DNA of 56,479 nt. Origin: CAZMCH01 sp964564735 (GTDB lineage Bacteria; Poribacteria; DTPJ01). This document shows, piece after piece, positions 35,964-45,068 of the stretch. The notes below the pieces were generated by a model. It saw only the letters and a program-made list of their open reading frames with translations, was not told where the DNA came from and searched no databases. Every line of letters begins with the position of its first letter. Position 1 is the stretch's first letter. The position numbers were made by a program, and so were the translations under genes. The stretch is from NCBI GenBank assembly GCA_964564735.1, contig CAZMCH010000018.1, positions 1 to 56,479 on the forward strand. The letters run 5' to 3'.

Positions 35964-37572
35964 TTTTCCCATCTTCTTGTATTGGTTCTTTGTTAAATGT
36001 GCATGTAATCTGCACTTGAAGCACAGGTTTATTATCTTTTGTGATTTTTGAGATAGCCCCGTTTTTAACATCACTAAACAGGCTGTTATCATCAGAGAAT
36101 TTCATTTCAGTTAAGACACGAATAGCCTCGCCTATATCTGAATGAGACATAGCCTCAACACCGATTGTTAACTTTCCTGTTTTATCCATTTGAAAGCTTG
36201 TCAAAGCTAATTTATCTCGTCCCGGAAGTTTTTCGTGCATCTCCCTCAAAATTTCAAGGGGCATAACATAAGGTGTTAAAACTTGTTCCATCAGAATACT
36301 TTTTTCAAGAGATTCTCTCGCATGAGTGACTACAATGTCTTTTTCTAGCTTTTGTAGTTGTGCTTCGATCTCCTTGATTGATAAGGTTTTTGAATTTTGC
36401 CAAGTCATAAAACCCCATATTGCACCTGCAATAACTATTGTTGCTAATACAGCAGAAGCTATCATCAACAATCTTTTTTTGGCTTGCTTGGCTTTTTCCA
36501 TTATCTCAGGTGGCAATAAGTTCACAGTAACTGTTTCAGCTCTGTTTTTGCCATCTATTGAGATTAGACCAAGACCTAGATTTACAGTAAAAAGTTTTTC
36601 CGAAAGTGTCCTATCATTGCCAGCAATATTATTTTCAACACTGTTTAAATGATCCAAAAGGCGAACATCTATGCCAAGCTTTTCACTCAAATAGCCATCT
36701 AATCCAATTATTTGTGAACTACCACCACATAGCCATAGACTGTCAATACTTTCTTCTGAATCTTTTCCTATATATGCTCGAACAGACCTATTTATCTGAG
36801 TAGCCAATTCATCAGCCCATAAAATTGACAAAGGATCACTCAAACCCTTACTTAAATTGGCTTCCAAAATTTTACGTCTTTCAGCATCATCAAAAGAAAG
36901 CCCAAAATCTTTCTCAAAAAGGCTAGTAAGGTTGTTTCCACCATGAGTAAAACTTCTTGAAAAAGCCAATCTGCCATGTTGGATAATACACATATCTGTT
37001 TCGCCAGCACCAATATCTGCAACAATTATACTTCTGTTCGATAGGTCTTCTTTGAACTGATCAAAGACAATTGCATAAGTAGCAAAAATAGATGGTATTA
37101 TAAAGTCAACTTTAAGCCCAGCTTTTTCTGCAATTCCTAAAAATCTCTCAACCGAACTCCTTTTTGATGCAACAACCTCAAGGGCAAATCCATCACGGCT
37201 ACTTTGAATATTATATGCGCTGTAAATCGACTCTGCAATTGTAAAAGGAAGCTCAGGCTCTATTTGCATTGGAATCATCTTTTGCAATTCTTCTTCAGTC
37301 GCAGTTGCTGGCAATCCAGATAAGCCTTTAATAGTAACGAAAGAACGAGGTATAGAAATAGCAACATGCTTGGTTTTGTAACCCATATCCCTTATCAATT
37401 GATTAATTGTATCTGAAATTACCTCATCTGAGATTTTTTCAGATGAAGAATCACGTGGATAAGCCATTGAACCAAAACCTATAACAATGACCCCATTTTG
37501 AGTCAATCCCAGTTGCATGATCTTGACTGTATTTGTTCCAATATCAACTGTTGTGATTTGATTTCTTGCCAA
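35941..37572 (-). CDS. PilM-PilN/GspL-like fused platform protein
   Basis: A 543-residue protein. Residues 1-350 are an actin-like PilM fold (TTVDIGTNTVKIMQL, then SIIVADIGAGETDMCI, then LWLCGGSSQI). A membrane segment (about 367-390) is followed by a PilN-like periplasmic part. In pili PilM and PilN are usually separate; in T2SS the equivalent is GspL, so the fusion is natural for a T2SS. It binds the ATPase GspE from the cytoplasmic side by family analogy. Confidence 0.85.
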   Translation of the reverse strand: MARNQITTVDIGTNTVKIMQLGLTQNGVIVIGFGSMAYPRDSSSEKISDEVISDTINQLIRDMGYKTKHVAISIPRSFVTIKGLSGLPATATEEELQKMIPMQIEPELPFTIAESIYSAYNIQSSRDGFALEVVASKRSSVERFLGIAEKAGLKVDFIIPSIFATYAIVFDQFKEDLSNRSIIVADIGAGETDMCIIQHGRLAFSRSFTHGGNNLTSLFEKDFGLSFDDAERRKILEANLSKGLSDPLSILWADELATQINRSVRAYIGKDSEESIDSLWLCGGSSQIIGLDGYLSEKLGIDVRLLDHLNSVENNIAGNDRTLSEKLFTVNLGLGLISIDGKNRAETVTVNLLPPEIMEKAKQAKKRLLMIASAVLATIVIAGAIWGFMTWQNSKTLSIKEIEAQLQKLEKDIVVTHARESLEKSILMEQVLTPYVMPLEILREMHEKLPGRDKLALTSFQMDKTGKLTIGVEAMSHSDIGEAIRVLTEMKFSDDNSLFSDVKNGAISKITKDNKPVLQVQITCTFNKEPIQEDGKNEKNNKS

Positions 37573-37620
37573 AGCGATCTCCTTGATTTTAATTTAATCT
37601 CTAATATGTAATATTGAAGC

Positions 37621-39213
37621 TTATGACTGTTTCCAATACTTTGTTTTTATTGTATCACCACTTCGGTCAATAACCGCAGTAAAATTACTAATTATCTTTT
37701 CATCTTGCGACTTACCCGTAGATTTTATGCGAAATGTATAGGAACGATATGTGATGATGTCAACAAGTTGTCTAAAGGTATTTTCATCGATACCTTGAAC
37801 ATCCATCAGTTTCCCTATACTATCAAAAGGTCCTCCTTGCTGATTTGATGATGTAGTTGATTGTTTGCCTGTCAAGCTAGTTCCAGATTGTCGATATGTA
37901 ATTATTGCTTGTGCTTTTTGTTCATCCATCCCCGGTAGAATACTGAGAAGTTCGGACGAGATAGTGTTAATATTTATTTTGCCTTCAACTACAGCATTAT
38001 CAGTTGTTGTTACTCGATCTGCAATAGCCCGTAGGTCTTGTATAGAAATTGCTTTAACCTGTAAAAGATCATCTACGCTATTGAATCTATTATTCTGCCT
38101 ATATGCAACAATTTTCTCTGCAATTCCATTATCAATTCTATCACTAAGATTAGTTAACTGGTTTGCATCAGCTGTATTAATATTGACTAATTGCTGTCCT
38201 TGCCCTTGCTGACCCTGTCCTTGCTGATTGCCCCCTTGATCATCAACAGTAATTCTGTTTCTAATTGCGTTAAGTGTTTCTTGTGAAATTGCGGGGACAT
38301 CCAAAAGGTTAGATATACCTTTATATGCTTCTTGATTTCCACCTTGTTGAGATTGTCCAGTTGTGGGTGGTTGATTACCCTGATTCATTTGTATTCCTTG
38401 TCCGCCTTGTTGGTTTTGGTTTGTCTGACTTCGATAATCGACAATTGCCTGTGCTTCTTGCTGAGTTATAATCTGTTGGTTTTGCGGATTTATTCTTTGC
38501 ACTATCGTATTTGCATCAGCAGAATTAATGTTTACTTTTTGCCCACCATCGCTTGTAACATTTTTATCAATGGAATAAACCGTAATTATATCTATTAAAG
38601 CGATAGAGTCTTGTTGATTTTGTGTATTATTAGTATTTGTTTCTTCTGTATTCGTTTTTTTCTTATTAGAATCCCATAAATACTTGGATTCTCCTGTATA
38701 TCCATACAAGATTTCAGGAGTCATGCCTTCTGCTTTTGCTACTTCTGCTGGTGTTCTGTATGGTCTTTTTGCAATAATGGCGGATGCTAATTCCTGTGCA
38801 GTTGACGTTATTTCTGCTTCTGATAGTTTTTCATCAGATTGTTGATTTGTTATGCAATATTCTATCACTCTCGCAAGAGTTTCTTCATCAATCGTATTTA
38901 CATTAATAAGTGATGATTCATCTATTATTTCAGTTTCATAAGTGCTATTATTGAGTTCACCAGTTAAACCATTTGCCCAATCTTCATCAAGGGAATCATA
39001 ATCCGTTTCATCTGCTTTTAATGTTGCTATTGCAGTCTCAAAACCGCCTTTCGCTGTATAATATGCTTGAACCTGATCATTCCAGTTCCTTGATGCCTTA
39101 ATCTCAAGATGTAATGAATATATCATTTCAGATGCAAGAACGGTCAATATCGTAACAATCCAAAGGACTGCAATAAGTGACATTCCATTTTGTGAATATA
39201 AACTTAATTTCAT
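37621..39213 (-). CDS. gspK: GspK-like minor pseudopilin with extra helix-hairpin-helix repeats
   Basis: A 530-residue protein. The N-terminal pseudopilin segment is GMSLIAVLWIVTILTVLAS, then SLHLEIKASRNWNDQVQAYYTAKGGFETA, a GspK signature. The usual SLINVNTIDEETL helix-hairpin-helix motif is followed by further copies (KVNINSADANTIVQRI, LVNINTADANQLTNL, KININTISSELLSIL) separated by Gln/Asn/Gly-rich linkers. Ordinary GspK is about 300-350 residues. GspK caps the pseudopilus tip; the repeats may be extra binding surface. Confidence 0.8.
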   Translation of the reverse strand: MKLSLYSQNGMSLIAVLWIVTILTVLASEMIYSLHLEIKASRNWNDQVQAYYTAKGGFETAIATLKADETDYDSLDEDWANGLTGELNNSTYETEIIDESSLINVNTIDEETLARVIEYCITNQQSDEKLSEAEITSTAQELASAIIAKRPYRTPAEVAKAEGMTPEILYGYTGESKYLWDSNKKKTNTEETNTNNTQNQQDSIALIDIITVYSIDKNVTSDGGQKVNINSADANTIVQRINPQNQQIITQQEAQAIVDYRSQTNQNQQGGQGIQMNQGNQPPTTGQSQQGGNQEAYKGISNLLDVPAISQETLNAIRNRITVDDQGGNQQGQGQQGQGQQLVNINTADANQLTNLSDRIDNGIAEKIVAYRQNNRFNSVDDLLQVKAISIQDLRAIADRVTTTDNAVVEGKININTISSELLSILPGMDEQKAQAIITYRQSGTSLTGKQSTTSSNQQGGPFDSIGKLMDVQGIDENTFRQLVDIITYRSYTFRIKSTGKSQDEKIISNFTAVIDRSGDTIKTKYWKQS

Positions 39214-39232
39214 TATTTTGAGATCGCCATCC

Positions 39233-40081
39233 CTATTGCATTGGTATCATATTTTGATTTTGACCTGCTGATTGCTGACTTGCTATGCCTTGCCCTTGTT
39301 CTGTTTTATTTTCACTAAAAGGAAGATAAACAACAACTGCTTGTGTAATAGGTTTCTGTTTATTATCAGGATCAGCTACTGTAAGAGTAAGTTCAACAGC
39401 TTTTGGGATATTTTCTTCTTCATCAATATCCCATTTGTCAACCCAATCTTCTCCATCAAAATATCTAATGTTAAAACCACCTATATTATCTACAAGTGTC
39501 GATCTTCTAAGCATATCTTTTATTTCTTCAGTAGGTGATGTTGATTGTATTTCATCTAACAAAGTTTCCAATTCTTCGGTGCTAAGTTCCGTCATCTCAA
39601 TTCTCATAAGGCTTTGCATATCTTGGTTATCAGGGTCTTGACCAATAAAATAAATAACTCGAGCAAGATCACTGGGCAAAGCATTTTCGCTTTCTTCTTC
39701 ATCTGTTGACTGATTTGACTGCTGTTTCTGTAAGTAGTCATTAAGCTTTGGATTCACAACCGCAACGAAGCTAATCATATCCTGATCAACGTTTAGTTCG
39801 CTATCAAAAGCATCTTCTGACAAGAAAGTAAGCTCCTCATCGTCAGCATCATAATAGAGGTTACTGAAATCTCTAGCCATTCTGTCCAGAGACATTCTGA
39901 CTTTTTGAAGCATAATGACCTTAGTCTGATTTCGTTCATAGGCTGATAGTGATGACCTAAATGCAGAATACACCGACGTTATAATTAATAATGATATGGC
40001 AGTAGCAACCATTATTTCAACCAAAGTAAATCCTTGATTGTTATTCCATTTTATTGCATTTATTTTGCGTTTTGTTTTCAT
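39233..40081 (-). CDS. gspJ: GspJ-like minor pseudopilin
   Basis: A 282-residue protein with the prepilin peptidase site QGFTLVEIMVATAISLLIITS (cleavage before Phe, Glu at +5) and the GspJ-type SAYERNQTKVIMLQKVRMSLDRMARDF. A Gln/Glu/Ser-rich insertion lies around residues 120-135. It lies 20 bp after gspK in the same operon orientation, following gspI. Confidence 0.8.
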   Translation of the reverse strand: MKTKRKINAIKWNNNQGFTLVEIMVATAISLLIITSVYSAFRSSLSAYERNQTKVIMLQKVRMSLDRMARDFSNLYYDADDEELTFLSEDAFDSELNVDQDMISFVAVVNPKLNDYLQKQQSNQSTDEEESENALPSDLARVIYFIGQDPDNQDMQSLMRIEMTELSTEELETLLDEIQSTSPTEEIKDMLRRSTLVDNIGGFNIRYFDGEDWVDKWDIDEEENIPKAVELTLTVADPDNKQKPITQAVVVYLPFSENKTEQGQGIASQQSAGQNQNMIPMQ

Positions 40082-40088
40082 TAACCTA

Positions 40089-40493
40089 TTAGCCTGTTTG
40101 TCCTTGTTGTTGTTCTATTGATCTATCAGCCAAAAAAGTGCTTAACTCAACACTTCTTAAACTGCCTCTTTCTTCCCAAGAAATAGTTACTATAACTTCA
40201 CGCAGACCATCAGTGTCAGTATTATTTACTTCTGTTGCCCATTTAAAACGTGAATCATCACCAAAATCGCCTTCTTCGCTTCCAACTTCTGGATAACCTG
40301 TCATTTCTACTTGTCCCATTTTCAACTTAAGCAAATAATATGCAGTTGTTCTATTTTCAATAATAGAATAATTCCTGATACCATTAGAGAAGGCTTGTAG
40401 AAGGGCAGGTAATGTCATGGCAGAAATAGCAAGAGCTACCACAATTTCAAGTAATGTAAATCCTTTATTGTTATTATATAAAATACTTTTCAT
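40089..40493 (-). CDS. gspI: GspI-like minor pseudopilin
   Basis: A 134-residue protein with the type IV prepilin N-terminus KGFTLLEIVVALAISAMTLPALLQAFSNG and a small C-terminal domain (FKWATEVNNTDTDGLREVIVTISWEERG), both typical of GspI. It lies between the GspH- and GspJ-like genes, the usual order. Confidence 0.82.
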   Translation of the reverse strand: MKSILYNNNKGFTLLEIVVALAISAMTLPALLQAFSNGIRNYSIIENRTTAYYLLKLKMGQVEMTGYPEVGSEEGDFGDDSRFKWATEVNNTDTDGLREVIVTISWEERGSLRSVELSTFLADRSIEQQQGQTG

Positions 40494-40539
40494 TCTTTAT
40501 ATTGCTTTAATAAATAATTACCAAGAAAAGATTTGAATA

Positions 40540-41226
40540 TTATTTACTTTGTTTTATATCCAAACCCATTAACTCGGCTTCCTCATCTGTCAACTGGGCA
40601 ATACCAGCCCTTCCAGTTGACTCTGCAACACGAACAACAAATGTCTTACCAGATGTCCCCTGCAAATAGATGTCAAAATCCTCTGCGGTGCTATCAGGAT
40701 AAAAGGTTACATAATCAAGATTTGCCCCACCATTTGTATTATGATCGGAAATTATTTCGACAATTTGTATATTTTCAGAAACCTGATTGATAACCCCAAC
40801 TATCCCTGAACCCCTACCAGCATATACTTGTGTTGTATTTTCCTTATTTTCTGTTTCTTCACTCAATAAATTGACATAATTCGTCAAAATATCATTAAGA
40901 GAAGATAAAATCACAGTTCCATCAGTTTCGGTATCCATAGCCTCTTTTGGTGCAAGCAAGTATTGTGCATTTTGTGGGTCGAAAGCTACAATATATTCTA
41001 CCCTCTCAGTAACCGCAGATGCCCTAGCAAATTCTAAAACGTCTCTGATGCCCCTTGCAGAGCTTTTGAGTTTTGTTGTCTCTGCAAAAGTCTTCATCCA
41101 AGGGATAGATGCAGAGGTCATCAAAGCTATTATAAAAAGCACAATAGTAACTTCGATAAGAGTAAAACCATGCAAATTAGAGGTGTTTTTACCTTTAAAT
41201 ATTTTCAAGAAAGCAGATTTGATCAT
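40540..41226 (-). CDS. gspH: GspH-like minor pseudopilin
   Basis: A 228-residue protein with the prepilin site HGFTLIEVTIVLFIIALMTSASIPWMKTF. The following helix SSARGIRDVLEFARASAVTERVEYIV and the C-terminal VTFYPDSTAEDFDIYLQG match GspH/FimT-type domains. It overlaps nothing and follows gspG by 3 bp. Confidence 0.82.
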   Translation of the reverse strand: MIKSAFLKIFKGKNTSNLHGFTLIEVTIVLFIIALMTSASIPWMKTFAETTKLKSSARGIRDVLEFARASAVTERVEYIVAFDPQNAQYLLAPKEAMDTETDGTVILSSLNDILTNYVNLLSEETENKENTTQVYAGRGSGIVGVINQVSENIQIVEIISDHNTNGGANLDYVTFYPDSTAEDFDIYLQGTSGKTFVVRVAESTGRAGIAQLTDEEAELMGLDIKQSK

Positions 41227-41229
41227 GAC

Positions 41230-41691
41230 CTATTTTGAGCTTTCATCTTGTAGCCAATTGGTAATATCAGCAGCTTCACCAGTTCCACCTTCTTGTCCAT
41301 CAGAACCGAGTGAATAAAGCTCATATTCATAGCCCTGTCTGTTACTTGGTGAAATATAGACATAAGGGACTCCCCATGGGTCTTTAAAGTCAGTAGGCTT
41401 TACATAGGGACCATTCCAATCCATTGGTTCAGGGGGGCTAGTTGGTTGAGTGATCAATGCCTGCAGTCCCTGTTCAGTTGTAGGATAATTGCCATTGTCA
41501 GCCATATACATATCTAGCCCAAGCTCAATAGCTTTAATATCCATAGCAGCCTTTTTGGGCTTGGCTTGTCGCAACCTTCCAATAACCTGCGGTGCAACTA
41601 CCCCACCAAGTAAAGCCAATATTGTAATAACAACCATAAGTTCTATAAGAGTAAAGCCCTTTTCTTTGGACTTCCTTATCTTAAGAAACAT
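41230..41691 (-). CDS. gspG: Major pseudopilin GspG
   Basis: A 153-residue major pseudopilin that forms the T2SS piston. It has EKGFTLIELMVVITILALLGGVVAPQV, then DNGNYPTTEQGLQALI and the C-terminal GspG signature FKDPWGVPYVYISPSNRQGYEYELYSLGSDGQEGG. AGGAGG precedes the ATG. Confidence 0.95.
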   Translation of the reverse strand: MFLKIRKSKEKGFTLIELMVVITILALLGGVVAPQVIGRLRQAKPKKAAMDIKAIELGLDMYMADNGNYPTTEQGLQALITQPTSPPEPMDWNGPYVKPTDFKDPWGVPYVYISPSNRQGYEYELYSLGSDGQEGGTGEAADITNWLQDESSK

Positions 41692-41714
41692 AACAGCATA
41701 CCTCCTTGTTTTTA

Positions 41715-42935
41715 TTAGCCGATCATATTGCTTGCTTGGAAAATCGGTAATACCGCAGCAGCAACTAAAAATCCAACACTTAGTGCCATTATAAGAATCA
41801 TCAAAGGACCGATAAGATTAGCAACCCTTTCTAGTTGCTTATCCATCTCCGTTTCGTAATATTCTGATAGTTTTGCCAGCATATCTTGAGGTCGTCCAGA
41901 TTCCTCTCCAATTGCTAACATGTGTGTAACAAGTCCTGGGAATTCTCCACTTTTCTTTAATGAACTTGATAAAGATTCGCCTCTTTGTATTTCAATTTCG
42001 CTATTTGCAATAACATCACTAAAAATAACATTCCCAACGGTTTCTCGGACTATCGCCAATGATGGAAGTATCTGGACTCCGTTGTCTAATAATGTTGCCA
42101 ATGTTCTTGTAAAACGAGTCAAAGAAGCAATCATAAAAACCTTACCCGCAATGGGTAATTTTAGCTTTAGTCTGTCAAGATTGCGTTTTCCGTTTTCTGT
42201 GTGTGAATATTGGCGCACCCCAAACACAACAGCCAAAATAAATGCCAATATCACCCACCAATAGCTTCGGGCAAATCCAGTCACCCCCATAAGTATCCTT
42301 GTAGGTAATGGCAAAGCTGCTCCTAGTTCGGCAAACATTCCACTAAGTCTTGGAATAACAAAAAGCGTAACAACCGCACCGATTATCACTCCAAGACATA
42401 CCAATATTATTGGATAAAACATGGCAGCGATAACTGCGCTTTTTAGTTTACGCTGTTTTTCTGAAAACTCAGCAAGCCTCGCAAGAACAAGCCCCAAAAC
42501 TCCGCTAGCTTCACCCGCTCTAACTATATTCACATATAAATCAGAAAAGATATTTTTATGTTGTGCGAGAGCATCGCACATTGTGCTACCATGCTGAACA
42601 TCATAACGAACTTGATCAACTGCATTTCTGAATATAGGATTAGTTATTTGCTCAGTAGCAACCGCAAGCGCACGAGGAAGAAATATCCCCGAATTTAGTA
42701 ATGTAGCCAACTGATAGCTAAAAAACTCCACTTCACTTGATTTTACCCTTTGAAGAAATTTCAAAAATGGGATTTTCTTCTTTTCTACAATTGTCTCTTG
42801 GCTTATATCAACTGGATAATATCCATTTACCCTAAGCTTTGAAATCAGATCATTTGTATTTTCAGCTTCTAGAACACCAGTAACTGTCGTCCCGTTTTTT
42901 GTCATTGCTTGATATTTAAATCTCGGCATAACCAT
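41715..42935 (-). CDS. gspF: T2SS inner-membrane platform protein GspF
   Basis: A 406-residue protein with two repeated GspF cytoplasmic domains (LATLLNSGIFLPRALAVATEQ and LATLLDNGVQILPSLAIVRET) and three membrane segments, the last near the C-terminus. It anchors the assembly platform. The start is ATG at 42935, with a second ATG six bases later. No strong ribosome site is seen. Confidence 0.93.
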   Translation of the reverse strand: MVMPRFKYQAMTKNGTTVTGVLEAENTNDLISKLRVNGYYPVDISQETIVEKKKIPFLKFLQRVKSSEVEFFSYQLATLLNSGIFLPRALAVATEQITNPIFRNAVDQVRYDVQHGSTMCDALAQHKNIFSDLYVNIVRAGEASGVLGLVLARLAEFSEKQRKLKSAVIAAMFYPIILVCLGVIIGAVVTLFVIPRLSGMFAELGAALPLPTRILMGVTGFARSYWWVILAFILAVVFGVRQYSHTENGKRNLDRLKLKLPIAGKVFMIASLTRFTRTLATLLDNGVQILPSLAIVRETVGNVIFSDVIANSEIEIQRGESLSSSLKKSGEFPGLVTHMLAIGEESGRPQDMLAKLSEYYETEMDKQLERVANLIGPLMILIMALSVGFLVAAAVLPIFQASNMIG

Positions 42936-43002
42936 TTACCATACATTATAACACCAAATCAATTATGAATATTGACTAGGTCTTTTTTATAAATACATTA
43001 CA

Positions 43003-44742
43003 TCAAAATTGTGTATATTCATCTTCAGCCGTTGATCTTCGGACTTCTTCAATAGTTGTAATACCATTAACCGCTTTAATCCAACCATCTTCTCTCAAAG
43101 TCCTCATGCCATATTTTCGAGCAACCTTTCTGATTTCGGTTGTCGGCAATTCTTTATAAGCCATATCCCTCAATTCATCATTCATCGTGAAAACCTCAAA
43201 TAATGCAACACGACCAGAATAGCCACGTCCTTTGCAATCAGAACATCCAACAGCCTTTGGAACAACAAGGTCTTTATCAACAGTAGAAGGATCAACACCC
43301 ATTGCTTTAAGAATATTCTCATCAGGATGATAAAACGATCTACAACGTCTACAGACTTTACGCACTAATCTTTGAGCAGCGACTCCTTCGAGACTCGATG
43401 CAACTAAATATGGCTGAACCCCAAGGTCTATAAGTCTTGTTACTGCACCCGGCGCATCATTAGTATGAAGTGAGCTTAAAACAAGATGACCTGTTAATGC
43501 TGAATGAATTGCCATTTCAGCGGTTTCACCATCACGGATTTCTCCTATCATTATCTTGTCTGGGTCTTGACGCAAGATATGACGTAAAGTATTTGCAAAA
43601 TTTACTCCAACCGCTTCATCTACGCTTATTTGATTTATTCCCGGAAGATCATATTCAACAGGGTCCTCAACTGTTATTATCTTTACCTCCGGAGTATTCA
43701 TCTCTTTCAGACAAGCGTAGAGAGTCGTTGTTTTTCCACTTCCAGTGGGTCCAGTTGTTAATATTATACCATGAGGTCTAGCAATCAATTTATCAAATTT
43801 TGCTAGATCATCATCAAGCATACCTAATTCTTTTAGACCATAATTTACAATAGTCTTATCAAGAATACGCATTGCGACTGATTCACCAAAAAACGTTGGA
43901 ACAGTGGATACACGAATATCGATTTCTCTATTACCAAGAGTAGCAATCCTACGTTGAATACTACCGTCTTGAGGTCTTCGCCTTTCAGCGATATTCATCT
44001 CAGCCATAATCTTAACACGAGAAATAATCGCTTTTTCAATATTTTTTGGTGGAACTGGTCTTTCTTGAAGAACACCATCAACGCGAAATCTAACCCTTAC
44101 GACTTTTTCTAAAGGCTCTATATGAATATCAGTTGCTTTTTCTCTAACTGCTTCAATTATAATCTGATCTACATAGTTGATAACCGTAGGGCTTCTTGCT
44201 AGCGTTTCTGGGTCCAATCCGAAGTCTTCAATAACCTCAATTTCTTCTGAAACTGAAACACCCAACGGTGTATCCAAATGTCCTCGTAAGATTTCCTCGG
44301 CAGACATTCCATAAAATCTTCTGATTGCATCGAGAATATCGTCTTCAGTAGATAAAATAGGTTGTATTTCGGACTCGGTTATAAGACGTATATCATCTAT
44401 AAGACCAACGTTTAGTGGATCAATCATTGCAACATAAAGAACATTATTTTCTAAAACTACAGGGACAACTTTTCTATTCAAGGCAAAACTTGCAGGCATA
44501 AGGTCAGTTGCTTTTTCATCTTGATTCAAGTTGGTTAGCTTCATATATGGCACACCTATCTCTTGAGAACGATCAAGCATATCTAAATCTGTCTTGCTTA
44601 TATGATCCTTTTCGATTAATGCCTCTATTAGAGTTCCGCCATTTTCTTCTTGATAATTTATGCCGTCAGTGAGTTCCTCCTCAGTCAAGGCTCCTGATTT
44701 AATCAATAAGTCAATTGTAATCTTTTCCTGTGAATCTATCAA
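43003..44742 (-). CDS. gspE: T2SS assembly ATPase GspE
   Basis: A 579-residue hexameric ATPase that powers pseudopilus assembly. The N-terminal MshEN-like region (residues 1-150) precedes the ATPase core with Walker A GPTGSGKTT (about 330-338), the Asp box EDPVEYDLPGINQISV, Walker B IMIGEIRDGETA and the zinc-type tetracysteine CRRC...CSDC. The start is TTG at 44742 because AGGAGGT lies eight bases upstream; a longer frame to 44784 is not supported. First gene of the operon. Confidence 0.95.
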   Translation of the reverse strand: MIDSQEKITIDLLIKSGALTEEELTDGINYQEENGGTLIEALIEKDHISKTDLDMLDRSQEIGVPYMKLTNLNQDEKATDLMPASFALNRKVVPVVLENNVLYVAMIDPLNVGLIDDIRLITESEIQPILSTEDDILDAIRRFYGMSAEEILRGHLDTPLGVSVSEEIEVIEDFGLDPETLARSPTVINYVDQIIIEAVREKATDIHIEPLEKVVRVRFRVDGVLQERPVPPKNIEKAIISRVKIMAEMNIAERRRPQDGSIQRRIATLGNREIDIRVSTVPTFFGESVAMRILDKTIVNYGLKELGMLDDDLAKFDKLIARPHGIILTTGPTGSGKTTTLYACLKEMNTPEVKIITVEDPVEYDLPGINQISVDEAVGVNFANTLRHILRQDPDKIMIGEIRDGETAEMAIHSALTGHLVLSSLHTNDAPGAVTRLIDLGVQPYLVASSLEGVAAQRLVRKVCRRCRSFYHPDENILKAMGVDPSTVDKDLVVPKAVGCSDCKGRGYSGRVALFEVFTMNDELRDMAYKELPTTEIRKVARKYGMRTLREDGWIKAVNGITTIEEVRRSTAEDEYTQF

Positions 44743-44795
44743 ATATATACACCTCCTGTCAGTTAAAGTTAGACGAAAAATCACTGATCTGGTTT

Positions 44796-44824
44796 ACTAT
44801 AATATTAGTCTAAGAATCTTTGAA
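44796..44824 (-). promoter_or_regulatory. Candidate promoter of the secretion operon
   Basis: On the minus strand TTCAAA (44824-44819), a 17-bp spacer and TATAGT (44801-44796). The -10 matches five of six and the -35 four of six. It lies about 55 bp before the gspE start. Confidence 0.4.
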
Positions 44825-44978
44825 TTTCAGTATTTGGACGAATATAATTAGCTATTTGTTCGGAATCATATCGTAAACCTAATAGGCAAAACCTAATGAA
44901 TGATGATTAGTCTTCTTCAATCATTACTTTTCACCCTTTACATATCACGTTTTACCCGTTATGCTCTTCACATATTGC

Positions 44979-45008
44979 TTGACTTTTATAATGACTATAT
45001 GATATAAC
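44979..45008 (+). promoter_or_regulatory. Candidate promoter of the transglycosylase operon
   Basis: TTGACT (44979-44984), an 18-bp spacer and TATAAC (45003-45008), about 60 bp before the ATG at 45069. Confidence 0.55.
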
Positions 45009-45068
45009 ACAAAAAAGCAATTATTGATAGAGTAAATTTTCATTAAAATATTATAAGGTTGATTTATT

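Larger units (their letters stand above)
44743..45068. other. Divergent region between gspE and the transglycosylase gene
   Basis: About 325 AT-rich bases. It contains the gspE ribosome site and promoter candidate, and the rightward promoter candidate at 44979-45008. No other structure was recognised. Confidence 0.5.
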
